DNA of 52,077 bases from Candidatus Bathyarchaeota archaeon (GTDB taxonomy: Archaea; Thermoproteota; Bathyarchaeia; Bathyarchaeales; Bathycorpusculaceae), in the NCBI GenBank assembly GCA_903901015.1, contig CAIUPH010000082.1, positions 1 through 52,077 of the forward strand, read 5' to 3'. Positions 23,745-29,898 of the stretch are shown piece after piece (the first letter of the stretch is position 1; the number at the start of each line of letters is the position of its first letter). The notes below the pieces were generated by a model. That model was not told the DNA's origin. It did not search any database and saw only the letters and a program-made list of their open reading frames with translations. The position numbers and the translations under genes are program-made.

Positions 23745-24980
23745 TTAAAAGATGAATTGCAGCACGCTATCAACCCTGCACAGGCAGGTTAACGTGTGTT
23801 TTATGTCCTGAGCGCCAAGCGACTGGCGCATTTCATGGATTTGCCCAACTGTATCGTTTAAGTTGTCGAAGGCAGATTTCACGTCTAAATCGCTGTTCAT
23901 GCAGGCTTCAAAAGCCACGGTTATTTTGCTGATCAGCCCATGATGGTTTTCGGCTTTACTTGACGGTTTTGTCTCCTGCAATTCTGCAACCATTTGCTTG
24001 AAAGAACCTAGTTTTTGAGCGGTCTGGTTGATTTTTTCAAAGGTGAAGTCCAGTTTTTTCCTGTACAGACCATAGACAAGGAAGAACCTTAACTGCGCAC
24101 CGCTAAAGCCCTTCGCCAACAGGTCTCGCGGATAGTACACATTGCCCTTGCTCTTAGACATTTTTTTACCCTCCACAAACAAATGACCGCCATGCAACCA
24201 ATACTTCGAAAACTGCTTCCCCGAAACCGCCTCAGCAACCGCAAGCGTGTAGTCGTGGTGGCGCACCAAATTGTCGATTCCCCCGCATCCAACGTCAACT
24301 GTGAATCCGAGGGTTTTGGTTACTATGGATGCATCCTGAATGTTCCATGCTGGACGACCTTTACCTATGGATGTTTGGTAGCAGACGCCGTCTTGTTCGC
24401 AGCCATGCCAGAGCACAAAATCCCCGCGGTTCCACGGCGTGCCTGGATAGGTGTCTTTGTGGAAACGCCGCTTCTTCTTTGGCCACTTACTCATGTCGAG
24501 GTGGGCGAGTTTGCCGAAACCCTCGAATTTAAATGGGTCAAAATAAACGTTGTCTGCGCCTTCATAAGTGAACCTGTAGGCGATGCCTTTCTCCGTGAGT
24601 GCCTGAATTAGTTTTGTCGCCTGATCCACCGCCGCTGAAGCTCGAACGGGGTAATCGGGCTTCTTGATTTTCAACAGCTCAAAATCCGCGAAGAAAACCG
24701 CTTCGTTCTTTTGCGTTAACTCTTCCACGGTGAGGTTTTGTTTTTTTGCCTGCGAAAGCGCTTTGTCCTCCACATCGGTGAGAGTCATCACCCGCTTGAC
24801 GCTGTAGCCCAAGTATTCGAGGTAGCGTTGGAGGATGTCTTCGAAGAGGAAGGTGCGGTAGTTTCCGATGTGGGCTGGTTGGTAGGTTGAGGGTCCACAG
24901 GTGTACATTTTGACGGTTTTTTCTTCTGCGGGTTGGAACAGCTCAGTTTTTTGCGTTAACGTGTTGTATACGTTGAGCAT
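23745..24980 (-). CDS. Cysteinyl-tRNA synthetase-like protein with altered zinc site
   Basis: A class I synthetase-fold protein of 411 residues, clearly related to CysRS: MYTCGPSTYQPAHIGN at 25-40, TDVEDKALSQA, GKGRPAWNI near 206-214, and KMSKSKGN at 273-280. Of the four zinc ligands of E. coli CysRS (C28, C209, H234, E238), only C28 and H241 remain; the positions of C209 and E238 are Asp216 and Thr245. The C-terminal anticodon-binding domain is essentially absent, as in MshC, a CysRS-derived ligase of mycothiol synthesis that has similar length. It starts 12 nt after the peroxiredoxin gene on the same strand. It may be a CysRS variant or a paralogue that ligates a different amino acid or acceptor; it should not be taken as proven CysRS. 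Confidence 0.85.
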   Translation of the reverse strand: MLNVYNTLTQKTELFQPAEEKTVKMYTCGPSTYQPAHIGNYRTFLFEDILQRYLEYLGYSVKRVMTLTDVEDKALSQAKKQNLTVEELTQKNEAVFFADFELLKIKKPDYPVRASAAVDQATKLIQALTEKGIAYRFTYEGADNVYFDPFKFEGFGKLAHLDMSKWPKKKRRFHKDTYPGTPWNRGDFVLWHGCEQDGVCYQTSIGKGRPAWNIQDASIVTKTLGFTVDVGCGGIDNLVRHHDYTLAVAEAVSGKQFSKYWLHGGHLFVEGKKMSKSKGNVYYPRDLLAKGFSGAQLRFFLVYGLYRKKLDFTFEKINQTAQKLGSFKQMVAELQETKPSSKAENHHGLISKITVAFEACMNSDLDVKSAFDNLNDTVGQIHEMRQSLGAQDIKHTLTCLCRVDSVLQFIF

Positions 24981-24992
24981 TTCAGGTTCTCC

Positions 24993-25469
24993 TTATGCGG
25001 GGGTTTTTTCTTCTTCTTCAAGTTCCATGAGCGTTATCTTTGCTTCTTCCATATGCCGCTTTGTTTGGGTTTGGGAATTGAAGATGTGGCGCACTACGCC
25101 TTTCTTGTCGATGATGTAGGTAACTCTGCCCGGAAAGATACCCATGCTTGACGGCACTCCATACAGTTCCCTGAGCTTATTGCCTTCGTCGCTCAGAAGA
25201 ATAAACGGCAATCCATAATGGGTAGCGAAGGACATGTGTGATTCCACGCTTTGCCCACTAACGCCCAAAACTTCCGCGCCCAGCTTGGTTAGTTCTTCAT
25301 AGTTATCTCTGAATGTGCAGGCTTCTTTTGTGCAGCCGATTGTTTCATCTTTCGGATAGAAATAGAGCACAATGTTCTTTTTGCCCAGGAATTCTGAGAG
25401 CGTCACGTTGTCGCCCATTTGAGATGGAAGCGTGAAATCAGGGGCTTTATCGCCGACTTTAATTGTCAA
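24993..25469 (-). CDS. bcp: Peroxiredoxin of the Bcp/PrxQ type
   Basis: A 158-residue thiol peroxidase that reduces hydrogen and organic peroxides. VGDKAPDFTLPSQ opens the thioredoxin fold, YFYPKDETIGCTKEACTFRD holds the peroxidatic Cys and, five residues on, the resolving Cys typical of PrxQ; GVSGQSVESHMSFATHYGLPF and VTYIIDKKGVVRHIF complete it. The TTG at 25469, preceded by AGGTGA, is chosen over upstream codons because it gives the family length and lies about 35 nt from a TATA box. It appears to be the first gene of an operon with the CysRS-like gene. Confidence 0.93.
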   Translation of the reverse strand: MTIKVGDKAPDFTLPSQMGDNVTLSEFLGKKNIVLYFYPKDETIGCTKEACTFRDNYEELTKLGAEVLGVSGQSVESHMSFATHYGLPFILLSDEGNKLRELYGVPSSMGIFPGRVTYIIDKKGVVRHIFNSQTQTKRHMEEAKITLMELEEEEKTPA

Positions 25470-25502
25470 AAAATCACCTTGAACTAGTGGCTTTTGTGGG
25501 CT

Positions 25503-25513
25503 ATTATATTTTT
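25503..25513 (-). promoter_or_regulatory. TATA box of the peroxiredoxin operon
   Basis: Read leftward, AAAAATATAAT lies about 35-45 nt before the TTG start at 25469, predicting transcription near 25484 and a very short leader. Confidence 0.4.
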
Positions 25514-25544
25514 CGCAATCATGCAACCACATTGAAAAATTAAC

Positions 25545-25553
25545 CATTATAAA
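25545..25553 (+). promoter_or_regulatory. TATA box of the alpha/beta hydrolase gene
   Basis: CATTATAAAG lies about 40 nt before the TTG at 25589 and predicts transcription near 25575. This supports 25589, rather than the upstream codon at 25559, as the start. Confidence 0.4.
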
Positions 25554-25588
25554 GGGCTGTGTACATAGGAAAATATGGAGAGTTTGTT

Positions 25589-26188
25589 TTGGAGAAAACA
25601 CTTCAAGTTTTAGGTTACAAATGCAACGCATTGTACTACACTGCTTCTGGCGTCCCGATTGTTTTCCTGCATGGCTTATCTTACACCTGCGAAATTTGGC
25701 AGCAAATAGGCGTTACAGATTTATTGATGAAGAAACGGATTCCATTCTTGGCTGTAGATATGCCCTATGGCTTGAAAGGCGTGTGCCAACCCAAAACACG
25801 CGACCCAGAAAAAAACATAGCTTACGCCAATGAAGCTGTTAAATCTGTTTTCGGTTCAGCGGTGCCCGTTGTCGTAGGCGCCAGCATAGGCGGAAACATG
25901 GCGATAAGATATGCAGCCAGGTTCCCCGTGAAGGCGCTTTTGTTGGTTGCGCCCGCAAGAGCACAGGAACCAGACTTAGTGCCGTTGTTTGACAAGCTCA
26001 AGTTTTCCACGACTATAATTTGGGGTTCCCAAGACAACATCATAGCAAACGAAGACATGCGCGCCTTAGCCAGCAAACTGCCCGACGCTAAACTTGTCGT
26101 CTACGATGGCGCAGGACACTCCGCTTACAAAGACGAACCTGAAAAGTTCAAGCGGGACCTACTTGAGCTCTACGCAAACGCCGAGTAA
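25589..26188 (+). CDS. Alpha/beta hydrolase
   Basis: A roughly 200-residue serine hydrolase-fold protein. PIVFLHGLSYTCEIW is the oxyanion-hole strand, VVVGASIGGNMAIRYAARFP contains the nucleophile elbow G-x-S-x-G, IIWGSQDNI the acidic residue and GAGHSAY the catalytic His. All three catalytic positions are present, so it should be an active esterase or related hydrolase; the substrate is unknown. The TTG at 25589 fits the TATA box. It is convergent with the methyltransferase gene, separated by five bases. Confidence 0.88.
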   Translation: MEKTLQVLGYKCNALYYTASGVPIVFLHGLSYTCEIWQQIGVTDLLMKKRIPFLAVDMPYGLKGVCQPKTRDPEKNIAYANEAVKSVFGSAVPVVVGASIGGNMAIRYAARFPVKALLLVAPARAQEPDLVPLFDKLKFSTTIIWGSQDNIIANEDMRALASKLPDAKLVVYDGAGHSAYKDEPEKFKRDLLELYANAE

Positions 26189-26193
26189 ACCCA

Positions 26194-26748
26194 TTATGGT
26201 TTAGCCGTTATCACATAATGGTGCGGTCCAGCATCCTTAACTTTTGCCACAGTAAAACCCGCGGACTCCATCAGTTCCGACGCTTTCTCTTCACTGAACC
26301 TGATGGCAACGGGCGGACCAAACGGTTCCGCTTGCTTTTTCCAGTCCAAATCAATCAGTTGCCCCGTCGGCTTTAGCATTTGCTTGGTGTTCTTGAGCAC
26401 TTTAACTGGGTCGTTGAAATCATGCAAATCCATACTGAAGAAAACTATATCGGCGCATTTTGTGCAGAAAACTGTATCCTCACCCGATCCAACTTTCGCA
26501 GTTATGTTTTTTAAGTCTTCAGCCTGGGCTTTCTGCTTGACCTTCTCCACTGCTGAAGCGTCAATGTCCACGGCGTAGACTTTACCTGTTTCGCCGACTT
26601 TTTTAGCTGCTAAAATAGTGAAGAATCCGTCTCCGCAGCCTATGTCCATGAAAACCATGCCCGCACTCAAATCTTTGAGGATGGCGTCTGGATTGTACCA
26701 TGACCGACGTGTTGCTTCGTCGAGGCTAAAACCGCCGTGGCAACCCAT
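26194..26748 (-). CDS. Class I SAM-dependent methyltransferase
   Basis: A 184-residue small-molecule-type methyltransferase. Motif I is MDIGCGDGFFTILAAKKVG near 34-52, followed by VYAVDIDASAVEKV (motif II), DIVFFSMDLHDF (post-I) and LKPTGQLIDLDWKK (the LKPGG-like loop). It resembles the UbiE/Methyltransf_11 group. The acceptor cannot be inferred. It begins two bases after the small gene at 26750-27064 ends, on the same strand, and the two are likely co-transcribed. Confidence 0.88.
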   Translation of the reverse strand: MGCHGGFSLDEATRRSWYNPDAILKDLSAGMVFMDIGCGDGFFTILAAKKVGETGKVYAVDIDASAVEKVKQKAQAEDLKNITAKVGSGEDTVFCTKCADIVFFSMDLHDFNDPVKVLKNTKQMLKPTGQLIDLDWKKQAEPFGPPVAIRFSEEKASELMESAGFTVAKVKDAGPHHYVITAKP

Positions 26749-26749
26749 G

Positions 26750-27064
26750 TTAGAAACCTGCTTCTTGCTTTGGCTGGAGGAGTTCGCGGATTTGTTTTTC
26801 GTGTGTTTGGCGTGTGGTTAAGGGGTAGATTTCGCGTTCTGAATCGAAGAACATGGGGTCTTGACCGATGATTTTTGAGAGTTTCTCGTCTGAGTCAACG
26901 TTAACGATGAGCATGCTGCCCTGCTGCCCGATGAGGTGGTAGGTGACTTCGAGGGCTTTTTCTTTTTCCAGATTTTCAAAATACTTGAATTGCAACGGAA
27001 GCATCCTTGCCCATTGCTCTATGTGGACTTCCCGCTTGATTTTTTGTATGATTAAAAATTTCAT
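26750..27064 (-). CDS. Small protein, probable dimeric alpha/beta barrel
   Basis: A 104-residue protein beginning MKFLIIQKIKREVHIEQW, with alternate strands and helices (ALEVTYHLIGQQGSMLIVNVDSDEKLSKII, read in pieces) and ending EIYPLTTRQTHEKQIREL. The pattern, one strand, one long helix, two strands with a Gly-x-x-Gly turn and a DPMFFDSEREIYPL tail, is that of muconolactone-isomerase-like or ABM-like ferredoxin folds. No catalytic residues can be named. First gene of a two-gene unit with the methyltransferase. Confidence 0.7.
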   Translation of the reverse strand: MKFLIIQKIKREVHIEQWARMLPLQFKYFENLEKEKALEVTYHLIGQQGSMLIVNVDSDEKLSKIIGQDPMFFDSEREIYPLTTRQTHEKQIRELLQPKQEAGF

Positions 27065-27186
27065 AGTTATCCTTGTTAGAGATTATTTGTTTTAAGTATA
27101 AAATCTTTCTTAACCATTTTTTTCGGCTCTTTGAATAGAGAAATTTGGCGAGATTCAAGGCAAAAGGTATGACTTTGGAAATAAAC

Positions 27187-27196
27187 CTTTATAAAA
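27187..27196 (+). promoter_or_regulatory. TATA box for the 27226-27479 transcript
   Basis: CTTTATAAAA lies about 30-39 nt before the ATG at 27226, an ideal archaeal distance, and predicts transcription near 27217. Confidence 0.5.
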
Positions 27197-27225
27197 CGTT
27201 TACATGGTACGTGGGATAAAAAGGG

Positions 27226-27291
27226 ATGTTGAATATGTTGATGGTTCAGGGTTTTAAGAAAAAATTGGAAGCGACAAAGGTTTGCCCATGA
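27226..27291 (+). CDS. Possible 21-residue leader peptide
   Basis: The first ATG after the predicted transcription start opens a 21-codon frame (MLNMLMVQGFKKKLEATKVC and a final Pro). Its TGA at 27289-27291 overlaps the ATG of the next gene (ATGA), the signature of translational coupling. AAGGG directly precedes the ATG. It may be a true small protein, a coupling leader, or an artefact. Confidence 0.35.
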   Translation: MLNMLMVQGFKKKLEATKVCP

Positions 27292-27479
27292 TTAGATATT
27301 CCACTTGCGGGGCAGTGCTGATGTTAGTTCCCAACGTTAAGCTCATGAGCCAAGTCATCGAAACACACGTTGAGGAGCATAAGCGAAAAATCAGGGACCC
27401 TAAAACTGCGGAAGCTGAAGTAGAACGGGTAAGGGAAGATTTAATTGCTCAAGTACTCAAGAAAGCGAGTAGTGAATAG
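27288..27479 (+). CDS. Small hypothetical protein
   Basis: A 63-residue protein starting MIRYSTCGAVLMLVPNVKLM and continuing as a strongly charged helix (ETHVEEHKRKIRDPKTAEAEVERVREDLIAQ, seen in two pieces). The ATG at 27288 is preferred over a TTG at 27282, with AAAGG about 9 nt upstream. The N-terminus may be a short hydrophobic helix. No family is recognised. Confidence 0.5.
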   Translation: MIRYSTCGAVLMLVPNVKLMSQVIETHVEEHKRKIRDPKTAEAEVERVREDLIAQVLKKASSE

Positions 27480-27527
27480 GGTTCTCTAAAAAAATAAGAG
27501 AAAAAATTTTGGAAAAAACGGTTTACT

Positions 27528-27680
27528 CTATTGTTTGTTTTCTCCGCTGTGCCGCATCATCTCAGGAATCTTGGTGGAAGCCTTAGACATCGCGTCTTTA
27601 ATTACCGCCATCAATTCCTCGTTAACTTCGAGTTCAACTGTAACCTTCAACTTGCCTTTTTTCTCTGCCATATCACTCAT
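27528..27680 (-). CDS. Small 50-residue hypothetical protein with strong ribosome site
   Basis: Too short for most gene callers but well supported: GGAGGTG lies 6 nt before the ATG at 27680, and the ATG overlaps the stop of the upstream gene. The protein (MSDMAEKKGKLKVTVELEVN, then an amphipathic helix with MAVIKDAM and a polar tail) is predicted to be a beta strand followed by helices, similar in feel to small ribbon-helix-helix-like or chaperone-like proteins. Function unknown. Confidence 0.6.
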   Translation of the reverse strand: MSDMAEKKGKLKVTVELEVNEELMAVIKDAMSKASTKIPEMMRHSGENKQ

Positions 27681-27975
27681 GGAACCACCTCCTGTACCTG
27701 CTTAATTGCTTAGGAAATATGTTACCCAGAAGATGGATTGCCTGCATACCCGTTAGGTCTAAGTCGATTGTGATGCGGTAGTGGAATTTGCCGAGGCGTT
27801 TGGTGTGGGTTTTGTAGTTTCCGATTTTGCCTGCTTCCTTGTAGCGGTGCAACTGCTGATTCATAAGTGCCGTGATAGCTGTGGGCGCTAAGGGTTCGAA
27901 AACGAAAGCAACCCTCATCAACACGCGCACAGCGCTGCTGACTAAAGATTCCGAAACCGTTTCTTCGTTTGCCAT
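27673..27975 (-). CDS. Hypothetical protein coupled to the 50-residue gene
   Basis: A 100-residue protein: an N-terminal helix (SESLVSSAVRVLMRVAFVFEP), LAPTAITALMNQQLHRYKEAG, then strands LGKFHYRITIDLDLTGMQ and a basic tail SRYRRWFHE. The strand-turn-strand element (KTHTKRLGKFHYRI) is unusual. Its stop overlaps the ATG of the 50-residue gene, so the two probably act together. No family recognised. Confidence 0.6.
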   Translation of the reverse strand: MANEETVSESLVSSAVRVLMRVAFVFEPLAPTAITALMNQQLHRYKEAGKIGNYKTHTKRLGKFHYRITIDLDLTGMQAIHLLGNIFPKQLSRYRRWFHE

Positions 27976-28078
27976 TTGTTTTCCTCATAAAATTAGCCTA
28001 AAACCTATCGAGTCTGCCCTTGTTTTTAGCAGACAAAACATGATAGAGTATTAGTTAGGCGGCATTTTTTAAGGTTGC

Positions 28079-28615
28079 GTGTCTGTTAATACCCAACAAC
28101 AGGCGGTCACTATGGCAATGGAAGAGTTGAACATGCAAATCTACGGCTGCAAGAAATGCCGCTTGTGGAAGGACGCTAAACACGTCGTGCCAGGCGAAGG
28201 ACCCCTAAACGCCAAGGTCATGTTTGTGGGACAGAACCCCGGGGCAGACGAAGACGAGTCGGGCAGACCGTTTGTGGGCAGAGCAGGAAAATACCTAACT
28301 AAAACCCTCGCTGAATTCGGCATAAAACGCGAAGACATCTACATAACCAACATTGTCAAGCATATTTCGCCGAAAAACCGCGCGCCGTACCCAGATGAAC
28401 TTGCATCTTGCTTGCCGTATGTGACTGCCCAAATCAAATTTATCCAACCAAAAATCATCGTGCTTCTGGGCGCCTCTGCAAAGGAAACTCCGAGGGTAGA
28501 CGGCATTGAATACATCCAAGTCATTCATCCTTCGGCGGCGATGCGGTTCACGCAGATGCGACTAAAATTCAGGGTGCAAATCGCTGAATTGGCAAAGAGA
28601 ATCCAGCAAAACTAA
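28079..28615 (+). CDS. Uracil-DNA glycosylase, family 4-like, with an altered Fe-S ligand
   Basis: A 178-residue UDG-superfamily base-excision enzyme. It follows family 4: YGCKKCRLW (Cys24, Cys27), GEGPLNAKVMFVGQNPG, DESGRPFVGRAGKYL, IYITNIVKH, PKNRAPYPDELASC (Cys111) and IHPSAAM. Family 4 enzymes bind a 4Fe-4S cluster through four cysteines; here the third ligand, in the usual VKCRPP context, is His95. The motif GE(A/G)PG is GQNPG. The region before the catalytic His is shorter than in Thermus UDGa. It may still be active, but lesion specificity is unclear. The start may be GTG at 28079 or ATG at 28112. Two tandem copies of the 60-nt repeat follow its stop. Confidence 0.85.
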   Translation: MSVNTQQQAVTMAMEELNMQIYGCKKCRLWKDAKHVVPGEGPLNAKVMFVGQNPGADEDESGRPFVGRAGKYLTKTLAEFGIKREDIYITNIVKHISPKNRAPYPDELASCLPYVTAQIKFIQPKIIVLLGASAKETPRVDGIEYIQVIHPSAAMRFTQMRLKFRVQIAELAKRIQQN

Positions 28616-28636
28616 ACCGTTTTTGGATTACACAAG

Positions 28637-28694
28637 CATATTTGGATCCTATTAGTGGTTCTATGTTGAAACTATAGGAGGGTAGGCTGCGTTC
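28637..28694 (+). repeat. 60-nt dispersed repeat, copy 2 (diverged)
   Basis: It begins with the same CATATTTGGATCCTATTAG as copy 1, then diverges, regaining similarity as TTGAAACTATAGGAGGGTAGGCTG where copies 1 and 3 have GCAGAAACCTAAGGGGTAGG. Two small indels are needed. It starts 21 nt after the stop of the glycosylase gene and 63 nt before copy 3. Confidence 0.7.
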
Positions 28695-28699
28695 ACGAA

Positions 28700-28759
28700 C
28701 ATATTTGGATCCTAATATCATATCATTGCAGAAACCTAAGGGGTAGGTCGCTAATGGCG
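28700..28759 (+). repeat. 60-nt dispersed repeat, copy 3
   Basis: Gapless match to copy 1 (12869-12928, opposite strand) at 53 of 60 positions, including an unbroken 27-nt core. It is arranged head-to-tail with copy 2. Like copy 1 it sits in 3' intergenic sequence, here between convergent genes. Confidence 0.85.
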
Positions 28760-28785
28760 ATTCTTAATGCCATTGAATGGTGGGA

Positions 28786-29400
28786 TTACTTTATGGGTTG
28801 CCTTATGACCGTTTTCAGTTTTTCTGGTGCCGTTGTAGCGGGGTTGTTTAAGTAGATTTCATGGTGCTTTCCGCTCAGTGTGTGTCCGCTGCTTTGGATT
28901 TGCCCGTGGATTTTCTGTATGGTTGTTACTTCAGCTGAAAAGGGTCCAACATACATTATTTGGGCTGCTGCGCCTTCTTTGAAGCTTTCAAACCGCACTT
29001 TGGATAATGCAGCGGGATTTTTTTTCTTCTTCACTGCTTCAACCGCCATCTTGAAGTCTTCAGCTGCGACATATTTGGGCTGCATAATCATGGCGGTCCA
29101 TTTCCATCCGTCTTTTTTGTCCGCGTCAAACTTTGTCATGTCGTCCATCCACCATAAGCCCTCAAGTGGCATAACCGCGTAGTCGATGCCTTTGCTTTTT
29201 TTCACCATGAATTTGAGAGTGTAAGCAATACTGAATAACGCTTCAATTGCCGCGCTGTACTGCGGTGATGTTGGTGCCCCCTCTCCGTCGACCAAAAGGA
29301 AGTTCATGTCTGGAACATCCACAACCGACACTTCTTCGGATGAAGGATTATAGAGGTTCTTGAGTTCTTTCTTTAAATCAATTTTATCCATTAAACCCAA
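28786..29400 (-). CDS. GyrI-like small-molecule-binding domain protein
   Basis: A 204-residue protein of the GyrI-like/SOUL-type effector-binding fold. KIDLKKELKNLYNPSSEEVSVVDVP leads to MNFLLVDGEGAPTS, a segment highly characteristic of the stand-alone GyrI-like group; YAVMPLEGLWWMDD and EIYLNNPATTAPEKLKTVIRQPI close the second repeat. Relatives act as effector domains of regulators or as hydrolases of small toxic compounds. There is no DNA-binding domain. It is convergent with the glycosylase across the repeat-bearing gap. Confidence 0.85.
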   Translation of the reverse strand: MGLMDKIDLKKELKNLYNPSSEEVSVVDVPDMNFLLVDGEGAPTSPQYSAAIEALFSIAYTLKFMVKKSKGIDYAVMPLEGLWWMDDMTKFDADKKDGWKWTAMIMQPKYVAAEDFKMAVEAVKKKKNPAALSKVRFESFKEGAAAQIMYVGPFSAEVTTIQKIHGQIQSSGHTLSGKHHEIYLNNPATTAPEKLKTVIRQPIK

Positions 29401-29542
29401 CCTTGCACAATAATCTACTCAGCAGTTTCCGAATAAAAAACTAGTTGCATCCCAACTAGCAATCACCAAACAGCTTACCACCTAAAAATGCCAACGTTAA
29501 GCTATAAATGAAAGAAGCCACAATCTGTTTTAGGTGAATTGT

Positions 29543-29857
29543 GTGGTTTTAGCCAGAATGACTTTTTGGAGTTTCAAACAGGGAAAACGCGAAGAGGGCT
29601 TTGCGGAACTCGACAAAATTCTCAATACTTTAGCGCAGGAAGTAAAGGGTTTTCGCGGTTACATGTCGCTACTCTCTTACGACGACCAGAACGCAGTAAC
29701 TATTCTGACGCTTTGGCAGGATGAAGACGTCTTAAAAAAATCTGAGCAAGACGTTTTCGCAAGGGCAACCCAAAAAGTTCAAGAAGTACTCGATAAACCG
29801 CCAAAACTCGAGAATTATAGGGTGTACTCGACAGAGCTGTTCCAGCGTCCACAGTAA
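29543..29857 (+). CDS. Antibiotic-biosynthesis-monooxygenase-like (ABM) protein
   Basis: A roughly 104-residue dimeric ferredoxin-fold protein: VVLARMTFWSFKQGKREEGFAEL, FRGYMSLLSYDDQNAVTILTLWQDED and LENYRVYSTEL match the ABM pattern of strand, helix, paired strands with Gly-Tyr, and a final strand. Members include heme-degrading and quinol monooxygenases and many uncharacterised proteins. The GTG at 29543 is chosen because GGTGA lies five bases upstream; GTG at 29534 is also in frame. No functional context. Confidence 0.75.
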   Translation: MVLARMTFWSFKQGKREEGFAELDKILNTLAQEVKGFRGYMSLLSYDDQNAVTILTLWQDEDVLKKSEQDVFARATQKVQEVLDKPPKLENYRVYSTELFQRPQ

Positions 29858-29898
29858 ACAACTCTTTTTTCATTTTAAGTGAATCATTCAACTCTGAA

